From Acidobacteriota bacterium (GTDB lineage: Bacteria > Acidobacteriota > Blastocatellia > Pyrinomonadales > Pyrinomonadaceae), in assembly GCA_019639115.1 (NCBI GenBank), contig JAHBSM010000002.1, positions 124,001 to 188,000 on the forward strand: a stretch of DNA of 64,000 nucleotides. Reading direction: 5' to 3'. Of the stretch, positions 30,454 through 39,371 are shown piece after piece; within the stretch, counting starts at the first letter, position 1; each line of letters starts with the position of its first letter. A program made the translations under genes and the position numbers. The notes beneath the pieces are model-generated. The model was not told where the DNA came from, ran no database searches, and saw only the letters and a program-made list of their open reading frames with translations.

Positions 30454-31164
30454 ATGGAAGATCTCACCTCAACATTCGGAAATTCTGTAGCGGATTCGGC
30501 ACCGGTTGAACGCGCGGCATTCATTCGCCGCACATATGCCTTACTCGCATTCGCGATATTGGCGTTCATCGCCGTCGAAGCATTCTTCTTTGCATCGGGT
30601 ATCGCTGAACTCGTAGCAACGGTCGTCTTCTCCGGCGGAAGTATAGGCTGGCTTGCCGTCCTTGCGGGATTCATGGTGATCTCGTGGTTGTCCAACCGAT
30701 GGGCTGCCTCAGACACCTCGTCCGTCGTTCAATATGCAGGGCTCGGAGTATTCATCGTAGCAGAGGCCTTGATCTTCATACCGCTTTTGTATATCGCGGC
30801 GTATGCATCGGGCGACCCGACCGTGATATTAAAGGCTGGCATCGTCTCACTCGGACTATTCGGAGGACTCACGTTGACGGTCCTTATGACGCGAACCGAT
30901 TTCTCATGGCTCGGACCGATCCTAGCGATCGGAGGATTCGCGGCACTCGGCTTTATCGTTGTGAGTGCAATTTTCGGCTTTACATTAGGGAATCTGTTTG
31001 CGTTCATTATGGTCGGATTCGCTGGCTCGGCGATCCTTTACGAAACGTCGAATGTGCTTCATCGTTTCAATACGAAACAGCACGTCGCTGCCGCTTTGAC
31101 ATTGTTTGCCAGTGTTGCACTTCTTTTCTGGTATGTACTGAGGATATTCAGTTCCAGGCGTTGA
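30454..31164 (+). CDS. Bax inhibitor-1/YccA-family membrane protein
   Basis: 236 residues with seven hydrophobic segments. The first segment begins after AFIRRTYALLAFAI, a typical start in the family, and the acidic residues in the last helices suit the pH-sensitive cation leak known for BsYetJ. In bacteria YccA interacts with the FtsH protease. Followed by a terminator hairpin at 31,188. Confidence 0.9.
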   Translation: MEDLTSTFGNSVADSAPVERAAFIRRTYALLAFAILAFIAVEAFFFASGIAELVATVVFSGGSIGWLAVLAGFMVISWLSNRWAASDTSSVVQYAGLGVFIVAEALIFIPLLYIAAYASGDPTVILKAGIVSLGLFGGLTLTVLMTRTDFSWLGPILAIGGFAALGFIVVSAIFGFTLGNLFAFIMVGFAGSAILYETSNVLHRFNTKQHVAAALTLFASVALLFWYVLRIFSSRR

Positions 31165-31187
31165 TCTCGGCCAAAGCCAGTTTGGGG

Positions 31188-31222
31188 GACGGCATTCGAT
31201 AACCGAATGCCGTCTTTCTTTT
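31188..31222 (+). terminator. Intrinsic terminator after the Bax-inhibitor-like gene
   Basis: Arms GACGGCATTCG (31,188-31,198) and CGAATGCCGTC (31,204-31,214), an 11-base perfect stem with a 5-base loop, followed by TTTCTTTTT. Confidence 0.9.
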
Positions 31223-31231
31223 TACTGTTTG

Positions 31232-31465
31232 TCAGAGTTCGTCTTGACCGATCTCAACTGCGGTAAGGCCTCCATCGCCGTCACGGGATAGGAGCTCTAT
31301 CCGCCGCTCAGCATTGGCTAGCCGTTCTCGACAGCTTCTCGAGAGTTTCACACCAGTTTCAAAGAGCTCAAGACTCTTTTCAAGCGGAAGATCTCCCGAC
31401 TCCAACTGCTCGACGATCTTTTCCAGTTCTTCGAGCGCTTTCTCAAATGTGATTTCCTTTGTCAT
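31232..31465 (-). CDS. xseB: Exodeoxyribonuclease VII small subunit
   Basis: 77 residues, helical. The motif TFEKALEELEKIVEQLESGDLPLEKSLELFE-like (split here as EKALEELEKIVEQLE and LEKSLELFETG) is diagnostic. Several small subunits bind one XseA and are needed for activity on single-stranded DNA. It lies 6 bases after the DUF2939-like gene, in one unit with xseA. Confidence 0.95.
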   Translation of the reverse strand: MTKEITFEKALEELEKIVEQLESGDLPLEKSLELFETGVKLSRSCRERLANAERRIELLSRDGDGGLTAVEIGQDEL

Positions 31466-31471
31466 GGGATG

Positions 31472-32092
31472 TTATGGGATCATTTCCCCGGCCTGGTCCA
31501 GGAGCTTCTTCAGATCCGGCACACCAAGCATTTCACCGGCCTTGTCCGTGACACCTTCCACCGCCGCGGCGAATATCTGTTGTCCTATGGATCGAGCAAC
31601 ATCAGTCGCAAGTTGGTCGTCATTTATGCCAACCACACGCCAACGGTCACCCGATCTCTGCATCTTCAGCTCCAGGCGGTCATTCTCTCGACCTTTTACC
31701 AGAGCAGAGTCGCCGTTTGTTTCGATCACAAGATATCGATCGGCAGCTAAGACCATAACGAAAAAAGGAACCTTGCCAAAACTCTCCGTTCGATCCCTTA
31801 TAACTTTTGCCAGTTGTCCTCGAGCCCGATCCTTGATCGCCGGTATGATCGGCTCGGCAATGCCTGCAAGTCTGTCAATGATCGCCTGAGGCACGCCCCG
31901 GCCATATAGATCAGCGGCCTTCTTTAATACCTGAGGAACAAAATCGCTGACGACCGCGTCGATATCGACAATTTCATTGACGGTCTTCTGATCATCGCGG
32001 CGTGCAGCATCAACCAAAAGTGCAAGAGAGTACTGAGGCGTTGTTTTTAGCCTTTGATAGTAAAGCCAACCGGCAACGGTGGCTAATATCAA
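31472..32092 (-). CDS. DUF2939-like membrane-anchored protein
   Basis: 206 residues if the TTG at 32,092 is used, but that cuts the N-terminal membrane helix short. The frame stays open to the xseA stop at 32,150, and the additional residues (SSKRAIKARHVAAGAAVVL) supply a basic stretch and a full helix; no ATG, GTG or TTG exists there, only ATT at 32,147-32,149. After the helix, the pattern YSLALLVDAARRDD...VDIDAVVSDFVPQV resembles DUF2939. The rest is predicted alpha/beta, exported. It lies between xseA and xseB, an unusual place. Confidence 0.6.
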   Translation of the reverse strand: MILATVAGWLYYQRLKTTPQYSLALLVDAARRDDQKTVNEIVDIDAVVSDFVPQVLKKAADLYGRGVPQAIIDRLAGIAEPIIPAIKDRARGQLAKVIRDRTESFGKVPFFVMVLAADRYLVIETNGDSALVKGRENDRLELKMQRSGDRWRVVGINDDQLATDVARSIGQQIFAAAVEGVTDKAGEMLGVPDLKKLLDQAGEMIP

Positions 32093-32149
32093 GACGACCG
32101 CGGCTCCAGCCGCGACGTGTCTAGCTTTTATTGCCCGCTTGCTAGAAAT

Positions 32150-33460
32150 TCAAACCACCTCAGCGTCAAGTTTGCCCTTTTCGAGTAGTATTTTCAATCG
32201 GTCGCCTTTTTTCACTTCCGACGGGTCACGTAGTATCCGGCCGTTCGAGTCCTCCGTGATAGAAAATCCTCGGTTTAGCACTTTCAAAGGTGACATTGCG
32301 TCGAGTTTAGCAGCCAGTACGCTGAACGTTTCCGACCTGGCGCGGAGTCCGCCGACAGTCGAAGTTACAAGCCCGCGGCTAAGAAGATCGACCGCCGAGG
32401 CAGACCGGCTAACGCGGGCCGAAAGCGTCGCCGGCGAAACACGCGACGACACATTGGCGAATCTCAATTTCACGAGATTCAACCTGGACAGTACTGCGCT
32501 GACGAGCCTGACCTTCAAACCTTCGCTATCTGATCCTGCATCCTCGATACGGCGACCCAGAAGTTCGGCACATCGTTCCTCGGCCGCAACGAAGGTGAAC
32601 ATTAGGTCCTCTTCGCGAGCTGCCACCATCTCGGCGGCGATCGATGGCGTACCCGCGCGCAGATCGGCGATCTCATCCGCAATGGTATTGTCGATCTCGT
32701 GACCGACAGCTGAAATGACTGGTATCGCGCTCGCTCTGATCGCTCGGGCAAGCATTTCATCATTGAATGCCCAAAGGTCCTCGGCCGATCCGCCTCCGCG
32801 CCCGACTATTATTACGTCGATCCTTTCGGACGGCGCAAGCGTGAGAGCGAATTCGTTAAGTGCTTCGAGAGCGCGTCGAATGCTGTCCGCTGAGCCTTCG
32901 CCTTGAACAAGTGCCGGAGCAAATACGATGCTCACAGAACGCGCCCTTCGCGTAAGAACTGACATGATGTCGTGGAAAGCCGCGCCGTTGCGCGCCGTAA
33001 CGACGCCTACTTTGCGTGGAAAGAACGGCAGCGGCCGCTTCAATGCTTGATCGAGCAATCCTTCGGAGCCTAGCTTTGCCCTTATCTGTTCAAAGGCGGC
33101 AAGCAACGCCCCTTCACCTGCTGGTTCAAGCGATTCGACCTGCAATTGATACGAACCTGCCGTCTCCCACAGTGTGACCTTACCGCGGACCCGAATGACA
33201 TTACCGTTCTCCGGCCTGTATCTGATACGAACATTCGTTCCTTTCCAGCAAACGCATTTAACCGACGCCTTACCGTCCTTAAGATTGAAATACCAGTGCC
33301 CGCTAGAGTGGGCCACAAAATTCACCACTTCGCCCTCGACCCAGACGGCCGAGAATTCGCTCTCTAGGACTGCACGGACCGACGTATTGAGTTCTGAAAC
33401 GCTGAGCGGCCGACGTTCGGAAGCGGCTTCGGCAAATGATTCGAAAAGTTCGTCGTTCAT
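32150..33460 (-). CDS. xseA: Exodeoxyribonuclease VII large subunit
   Basis: 436 residues from ATG 33,460 (MNDELFES); the frame to 33,484 overlaps the VWFA gene. An N-terminal OB fold (VWVEGEVVNFVAHSSGHWYFNLKD) binds single-stranded DNA; the catalytic part has VGVVTARNGAAFHDI, GRGGGSAEDLWAFNDE and ISAVGHEID. The C-terminal helical part carries the small subunits. The gene partially overlaps the upstream VWFA stop region, so it may be coupled to the kinase-VWFA unit. Confidence 0.95.
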   Translation of the reverse strand: MNDELFESFAEAASERRPLSVSELNTSVRAVLESEFSAVWVEGEVVNFVAHSSGHWYFNLKDGKASVKCVCWKGTNVRIRYRPENGNVIRVRGKVTLWETAGSYQLQVESLEPAGEGALLAAFEQIRAKLGSEGLLDQALKRPLPFFPRKVGVVTARNGAAFHDIMSVLTRRARSVSIVFAPALVQGEGSADSIRRALEALNEFALTLAPSERIDVIIVGRGGGSAEDLWAFNDEMLARAIRASAIPVISAVGHEIDNTIADEIADLRAGTPSIAAEMVAAREEDLMFTFVAAEERCAELLGRRIEDAGSDSEGLKVRLVSAVLSRLNLVKLRFANVSSRVSPATLSARVSRSASAVDLLSRGLVTSTVGGLRARSETFSVLAAKLDAMSPLKVLNRGFSITEDSNGRILRDPSEVKKGDRLKILLEKGKLDAEVV

Positions 33461-33470
33461 TTCGCAGGGG

Positions 33471-35216
33471 TCATTTGTTCGCAACAGCGGTGATGGTCGA
33501 ATAGGTCCCTTCGCGTCGCGATCGGATCTTTAGCCTCGGGCTTACGCCCGAAGAGGCTGTATCGGAACGAAACGTGACGTTGTAGGCTGAACGAAGCTGG
33601 AGAACAATATCCTCGTAGGCCTTTTGTATCTGGCCGATCTCGCTGATCGGATAATACACGCCGCCGGAGATCTTTGCGAGCTTTTCACCTTCGCCTTCGC
33701 TTCGTGCCGATAGCGACATATATTTGTTCCGCATCGGGTCAATGCTCGCTCCGGACGCCGCCGCCGCGATCAACCCGGAGGGCACGTAAAGCGGATAGAT
33801 CAGAGCTCCGCTCTCCTCGATCGCACCCGCGAGCGAGTCGAAAGCTAGGAATGAGCGATTATCATCGCCGTCCGTGAGTACAACGATCGCTGAACGCTCG
33901 CCCCGAAGCGGCCTGAGTGTGTCCGCAAGCGTATAGGCCAAGGCATCGTAGTACGCTGTCGCTCCACCCGCGTCAAATGAATCCAGACTGGCTGAAAGCC
34001 GCTTTTTGTCGGTCGTCAGATCGGACAAGACCTTCACGTCGTCGTTGAAGATCACGATCGCGACCTTGTCATCCTTTTCTACAGTATCGACGAATGCTCT
34101 TGCCGCCTTTCGGATGAAATTCACGTAATTTTCGACGCTGCCCGAAACGTCGACCAGCAGTACCAAATTGAAAGGCGCCGTCGAGCGTTCTACTGAGACG
34201 ATCTCGCGTGCGACACCGTTCTCAGTTACCTCGAAATCAGCCGCGGTCAACCCGGGGACCGACCTGTTCTTTATATCGGTGACCCGTACGGTCGCGGTCT
34301 TTGCTCCTCCCGCAGGCACTTCCGGCCTGCTGCTCTTTTCCGATATCCGCGGCTCCTGTTTGATCGGCGGGAGCGAACGCAAATAGTCTGCGAAGTATTT
34401 CGGTGCTGATCGCCTGATGGCTTCCATCAAAAGGGAATCGCCGCTGCGAACTATGGCCTTGGCGGCATTCGTCAACGGGCGTTCGCGAAGGTCGCCTCCA
34501 ACCTCATTGGGAGGGACATTGAGTAAAATGATTCCTCGGGCCGTCGTAAAGTTAAGAGATACGGCACCGGCGGCTGTCGCTCCCTTTTTGTTCTTCTTCT
34601 CACGCGTCGCGGGTTCGTCCGTAGCATCGCCGTCGGCTTTGGTTATCGGCCCCACCCTCTCGAGTCGGATCGTCCCTTTGATCTCAAATCTGCCGGCGGC
34701 CTTCTCGCGAGTCTTTTCTAATGCCGCATCGGCGACGACTCTCGGCTTCGATTCGGTCCAAGTCAAAAGATATCCGATCTCAGTATTTGGCAGGTCGGTA
34801 GCGATCGTACCTGTTTCCGTTTTGGCAGTGACCGATGAAAGGTCGCCGACGACGTCAATGCCTCCGGCGACCGTCTCGATCCGAGCCGAAGCTCGCTCGG
34901 GTACGGATATCTCAAGATCGATCCGGCGCCTTGTGTCGAGCGGCACGACACGGATCACGGTTGCCGCTTTACCTGCGGAAACGGTCAGTTCAGCCTCGGA
35001 TATAGAGCGATCCGAGCGTGCAACTATCGATGGTTTCTCGTCTGCGTCGGGCCCGATCGTGCGGATAATTACGCGACCAGAGGGATTCACTATATCGACC
35101 GACATTGCGGAGGTCGCATCGATCGAGCGTGTCAACGTCTGTGCTTGAGAGAACGAAATGGCGGCAAGAGCCATCGCCGCTGCCGCCAGTAACCGCAAAA
35201 TTGAACCGTTCATCAC
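33471..35216 (-). CDS. Secreted VWFA protein with long N-terminal beta domain
   Basis: 581 residues. Signal peptide, then about 130 residues of adhesin-like repeats of the DUF4097 kind (ARIETVAGGIDVVGDLSSVTAKTE pattern), a linker with a Lys-rich patch, and a C-terminal Acidobacterial-type VWFA domain with MIDAS DVSGSVE and LTDGDDN. Its GTG or ATG start (35,216/35,213) overlaps the stop of the Ser/Thr kinase (TGATG), which points to translational coupling. AAGGAG lies beside it. Third intact VWFA protein of the window, unrelated in architecture to those at 18-22 kb. Confidence 0.85.
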   Translation of the reverse strand: MMNGSILRLLAAAAMALAAISFSQAQTLTRSIDATSAMSVDIVNPSGRVIIRTIGPDADEKPSIVARSDRSISEAELTVSAGKAATVIRVVPLDTRRRIDLEISVPERASARIETVAGGIDVVGDLSSVTAKTETGTIATDLPNTEIGYLLTWTESKPRVVADAALEKTREKAAGRFEIKGTIRLERVGPITKADGDATDEPATREKKNKKGATAAGAVSLNFTTARGIILLNVPPNEVGGDLRERPLTNAAKAIVRSGDSLLMEAIRRSAPKYFADYLRSLPPIKQEPRISEKSSRPEVPAGGAKTATVRVTDIKNRSVPGLTAADFEVTENGVAREIVSVERSTAPFNLVLLVDVSGSVENYVNFIRKAARAFVDTVEKDDKVAIVIFNDDVKVLSDLTTDKKRLSASLDSFDAGGATAYYDALAYTLADTLRPLRGERSAIVVLTDGDDNRSFLAFDSLAGAIEESGALIYPLYVPSGLIAAAASGASIDPMRNKYMSLSARSEGEGEKLAKISGGVYYPISEIGQIQKAYEDIVLQLRSAYNVTFRSDTASSGVSPRLKIRSRREGTYSTITAVANK

Positions 35217-37387
35217 TCCTTAGTTCGATTGGAGACACGTCCAGACTGTATCAATCGCTGCCGTACGCGTTCCTGCCACTTTTTCCTTGGACGGCCATCA
35301 TCTTCAAATCGTTCGATGAGATCGTTCATAGATTCACCGCCAGCAAGCCGCGTTTTCAAGTAAAGCAATGCGACAATGATAGCAGAAAATGAAAGAACCA
35401 CTATCTGCATCGGTAGCCAGAACAATTGGATCAGCGACTCAAGGAATGTTGCCTTGAGTCTTGATCGCATATCATCGCCTCCTGTCTTGACCGCAAATCT
35501 CCGCTCTGAACCGAAGCTGAAACTTAGCCCCTCCTTTTTTTCGGTGGACGCGGCTTCATCCTCGTCCCGGCCGCTATCTGTATCTGCCGATCGCGATCTT
35601 CCGACTTTTACTACAGATTCGGTCGGGTCAAGTGCTTTTGCAGTGATGTTGACGACAAACGAGATCGAACCTGCGATCACGGCAGGAATGATGAACATGA
35701 TCAGCACGGCGGCTGCAGAGGTCCATACGGAACGCTTTACAAGTTCATACGAGCGACGCAGAGCGGCCCGGCCACGCAGTTTCTCCATCATCACGACGGG
35801 CCCAACCAGCGTCCATGCGACGCTCAGAACCAAAAACCCGATGCCGCATGTAAGTATGCCTATCACAAAGGTCAGTACGACGCTAATGATCCCGGTGCCG
35901 GCGAACGATCGCCACCTTTGCCGCGCCTGAAGCAAAGCAGGTCGCAGCCTGACGGGACGCAGCGGAACCGCCAGATGTTGTGTGACCAGCCAGGTGATCG
36001 TACCGATATTCAGGTAGGATACGAAAATACTCAGAACAGTCAACATCATCGCGAGAACGCCGACAATAGTGCCTGCGGTAGTCTCTGAGACGGCCTCTAC
36101 ATTCTTCAAATATGCCATCACGAGAAGCAAGATCGAGATCAGGATCGTCGGGATAGAGAAGAATGCTGACAGCGATAAAAATTTCGGCAAGTGTTCGCTA
36201 TAAATGACCAGTGACCTTCGCAGAAGGCCAAATATGCCTTCGGATCGCGCCCGGAGTGAACTCGCGAAACCCTCAGCAGACTGAGGCCTCAGGTTCGGAT
36301 CCTTTTCAAGCGCCACCATTATCGCCCGTTTCATCTTACGGCGGACGCCTTTTGACCTGATCGGATCAGGCCGGGTCGATTTGTGAGCCTCCATCACGTC
36401 CCGGTGATCGCCTTCGAACGGCGTACGCCCTTCAAGCATCTGATACGTAATAACGCCGATACTATAGATGTCCGATCTAGGATCGAGATGTTCGCCCCGA
36501 CATTGTTCCGGCGACATATAAAGCGGTGTGCCAAGAACTGCCCCCACTCGCGTTAGATCCGCCGAAGCAGAAGACCCGACAAGCGAAAGCGAACCCTGCG
36601 ATGTATCAGGAATCTGACTATCGATCAGCCGCGTCCCGACCGTGTCCTGGTCTTCGAAGTCCTGCGAAGGCGGTAAAATGGCGGTCTTCCCTTCTCCGCC
36701 CGGCACTAATGACAGAATATTGGTGCCGGCGTCGTCCACCTCGGTGCCCTCAGAGAGCCCAGAATGCGTATGAAGAGCATGGTCGTCAGCAACGGTCGTT
36801 TCGGCGGACCCCGAATAGGTGAGGGTCGATCCCTCGACACCCCGTTCATCACCGCTAAGGTCGGCTTCGTGCTCCTCTAGCTTGGCGATACCAAAATCAA
36901 GTACTTTGACCGTATATCCGCCGCGTTGGTTTGGTTCGAGCCAAATATTGTCGGGCTTGAGATCCCTGTGTATGATTCCTTGCTGATGTGCCTCGTCGAC
37001 CGCAGAACATACCTGTTCGATAATATCGAGGGTCCATCCGACCGGAAGATTTCTCTCTTCGTCGAGTATCTCGCCGAGCGTACAGCCGTCGAGATACTCC
37101 ATCACCAAGTAAGCGACCTGGCCGATACCAGTCTCTGCAAAACCAAAATCCGTGACATCTACGACATTCGGATGCCGAAGCCTGCCTGCCGCCCTTGCCT
37201 CTCGACGAAAGCGTTCGACGAACTCGGCCCGCCTCATGAATTGCGGAGCGATAACCTTGACCGCGACCGGCCGTTCAGTGCCGAGATGGGTCGCAAGATA
37301 CACGGTCCCCATCCCGCCGCGCCCTAATTCGCGCGTCATCTGGTACTTGCCGTCGAGTGTTTCACCAATGAGGTCTGGTAGATCCAT
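35213..37387 (-). CDS. Membrane Ser/Thr protein kinase with long activation-loop insert
   Basis: 724 residues from ATG 37,387. Hanks-type kinase: GRGGMGTVYLA loop, AVKVIA Lys, HRDLKPDN catalytic loop, DFG near residue 165 and SPE near 293. The 125 residues between the last two normally number 20-30; the insert is Ser/Thr/Asp-rich. The C-terminal 340 residues hold about 5 membrane segments and a cytoplasmic acidic stretch. The kinase likely senses an envelope signal. It is divergent from a histidine kinase gene and coupled to the VWFA gene downstream. Confidence 0.9.
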   Translation of the reverse strand: MDLPDLIGETLDGKYQMTRELGRGGMGTVYLATHLGTERPVAVKVIAPQFMRRAEFVERFRREARAAGRLRHPNVVDVTDFGFAETGIGQVAYLVMEYLDGCTLGEILDEERNLPVGWTLDIIEQVCSAVDEAHQQGIIHRDLKPDNIWLEPNQRGGYTVKVLDFGIAKLEEHEADLSGDERGVEGSTLTYSGSAETTVADDHALHTHSGLSEGTEVDDAGTNILSLVPGGEGKTAILPPSQDFEDQDTVGTRLIDSQIPDTSQGSLSLVGSSASADLTRVGAVLGTPLYMSPEQCRGEHLDPRSDIYSIGVITYQMLEGRTPFEGDHRDVMEAHKSTRPDPIRSKGVRRKMKRAIMVALEKDPNLRPQSAEGFASSLRARSEGIFGLLRRSLVIYSEHLPKFLSLSAFFSIPTILISILLLVMAYLKNVEAVSETTAGTIVGVLAMMLTVLSIFVSYLNIGTITWLVTQHLAVPLRPVRLRPALLQARQRWRSFAGTGIISVVLTFVIGILTCGIGFLVLSVAWTLVGPVVMMEKLRGRAALRRSYELVKRSVWTSAAAVLIMFIIPAVIAGSISFVVNITAKALDPTESVVKVGRSRSADTDSGRDEDEAASTEKKEGLSFSFGSERRFAVKTGGDDMRSRLKATFLESLIQLFWLPMQIVVLSFSAIIVALLYLKTRLAGGESMNDLIERFEDDGRPRKKWQERVRQRLIQSGRVSNRTKE

Positions 37388-37460
37388 TGAGTTCAAAAAG
37401 CAAATCTAACCGTAAGCACTTGCCTTTGCAAATCAGTTACGTTTCGAGGCGGCCGTTTGT

Positions 37461-39287
37461 TTGGACGAGCTGCGTAAAGAATTGTTAAGCATCGGTACGG
37501 ATTCTAAACAAAGGAGTTGTAGAATTATTCCCGTATCGATGCTCGTACTGATCTACATAGTCTCCTTATTCTTACTAGTCGGTCTAGGATTCTACGTATT
37601 CGTGGCCGACCCTCGGTCGCGCGCCCATCAGACCTTCGCGACATTCATTGCATTCCTTGCGTTATGGATCACCAAGGACATGATCTTCTGGAATTTCTTT
37701 CCGGTGGATGAAGCCGCCGGGTGGTGGGCATCTGTTAGCTTCGTGATAGCTCTCCTGATGCAGTTCGCGATGGTCGTGTTCGCATGGGTGTTCCCCGAAG
37801 GCTCGCGAACGCCTCGTAAACGGGCAGCTATACTATTCGCTCCGGCGATCGTGCTCGTTCCGGCTGCGTTCTCCGGATTGCTTTGGACAAGGATCGGGTT
37901 CGACACGGGCCGGTTCGCTATTGAATTGACACCGCTCGCATATGCTTTCGTCGCTTACGTTTACTTCGTTTTCGTTTATGCCGCCCGCGTGTTGTGGCAG
38001 AAGTACACAAGCTACCGGGGCACACAAGCAGGACAACAAGTAGGCGCGATCCTGTGGAGCTTGATCATTACGGGTACGCTTAAGACAGTCGCGAACCTTG
38101 TTTTCCCATACTTTGGCAGGTATGATCTGCTTCCACTCAGCGCACTCTTCATACTTCCCGGCGTCGTGGTCTATGCCTACGCGATTCTCAATTTCAAGCT
38201 TTTCTCGCTGCAGACAGCACTCAATCAATTCAGACTTTTCCCGATCGCTTATAAAGTAGCGTTAAGTATTGCTTCGGTCGCCGTGCTCAGTTTTGTGATC
38301 TTTCAGGTTCCGATCGTCTATTTAGCATTTCGCAATGGGATGGACGAGGAAGCTTGGCGTCGATATCTTGTTTTCAGCATTATTACGGCGATGATCCCAA
38401 ATCTCGTTCTTGTGCTGCTCGTTCTGAGGATCCTGTCCCGCCCTATTCAGAGGATCACTCTGGCGGCAATCGCGGTCACAAAAGGCGGATACGGCACACG
38501 CGTCGATATGCGAAAGACCAACGACGAGATCGGGCTCCTTGCCGAATCGTTCAATGAAATGAGCCGAAAGATGGCGGCTGATATCGAACAGTTGAAGCGG
38601 CTGAACGACCAGCTCATCCGGACAGAAAAGCTTGCGGCGATGGGCACTTTGGCAGCCGGGGTTGCGCATGAGGTCAACAATCCTCTAGCTTCCATCTCAT
38701 CGATTGTTCAGATAATGCGCAAAGAAAGCGGCCACTCGGACGAAACGCGAGAACGGCTCGGGCTCATTTCTGCCCAGATCGAACGCATAAAGCAGGTAAC
38801 CGGTGACATGACAGACCTGGCCCGATCAAAGCCCGCCGCCCGAAGTACCCTAAATGTCAACGACGTTGTAGAAACTGCCATACGGCTGGCAACCTTTGAC
38901 CGTGCCTTTCAAAAGATCACGCTTATTCGGCGAATGGGCGCGGGACTACCCGAGATCGTTGCAGACGAGGACCAGCTTCAGCAAGTCTTTCTCAACCTGC
39001 TCCTGAACGCTCGCGACGCAATGCCCGACGGCGGCACATTGGAGATTTCTTCGTATTCGGATGAGGAAAGTGTAGTGCTGGAATTCGCCGATGACGGCGC
39101 CGGTATCGCGAACGAGATGTCCGGACGGGTGTTCGATCCATTCTTTACCACAAAACCCGCCGGGAAAGGGACGGGGCTCGGGCTCGCCGTTTGTTACGGT
39201 ATCGTGACCGCACACGGTGGAAGTATCGAACTTCATTCGAATGAGCCAGAAGGAGCGGTTTTTCGCGTAAAACTTCCTTTTGCATAA
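37461..39287 (+). CDS. Membrane sensor histidine kinase
   Basis: 608 residues if the TTG at 37,461 is used; ATG at 37,539 is possible, giving a start just at the first membrane segment. The N-terminal half has seven or eight hydrophobic segments like the 7TM sensor domain of histidine kinases. HAMP (SRPIQRITLAAIAVTKG, NDEIGLLAESFNEM), the phospho-acceptor His in VAHEVNNPLASI, and the ATPase boxes (FLNLLLNARDAMPDGG, DDGAGI, GKGTGLGLAVC) follow. No response regulator is next to it (orphan). The 73-base divergent gap with the Ser/Thr kinase holds the promoters. Confidence 0.88.
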   Translation: MDELRKELLSIGTDSKQRSCRIIPVSMLVLIYIVSLFLLVGLGFYVFVADPRSRAHQTFATFIAFLALWITKDMIFWNFFPVDEAAGWWASVSFVIALLMQFAMVVFAWVFPEGSRTPRKRAAILFAPAIVLVPAAFSGLLWTRIGFDTGRFAIELTPLAYAFVAYVYFVFVYAARVLWQKYTSYRGTQAGQQVGAILWSLIITGTLKTVANLVFPYFGRYDLLPLSALFILPGVVVYAYAILNFKLFSLQTALNQFRLFPIAYKVALSIASVAVLSFVIFQVPIVYLAFRNGMDEEAWRRYLVFSIITAMIPNLVLVLLVLRILSRPIQRITLAAIAVTKGGYGTRVDMRKTNDEIGLLAESFNEMSRKMAADIEQLKRLNDQLIRTEKLAAMGTLAAGVAHEVNNPLASISSIVQIMRKESGHSDETRERLGLISAQIERIKQVTGDMTDLARSKPAARSTLNVNDVVETAIRLATFDRAFQKITLIRRMGAGLPEIVADEDQLQQVFLNLLLNARDAMPDGGTLEISSYSDEESVVLEFADDGAGIANEMSGRVFDPFFTTKPAGKGTGLGLAVCYGIVTAHGGSIELHSNEPEGAVFRVKLPFA

Positions 39288-39371
39288 ATAATACGGATAC
39301 GGCTTTTGACACCGGGACGCCGAGATGCGATTTTTGACGTGCTGCACATATTATTTTCGAGGATTACTCAG

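Noticed and set aside
32079-32702. Plus-strand frame opposite xseA
   Set aside because: Low-complexity Ser/Thr-rich shadow of xseA, whose motifs are unambiguous.
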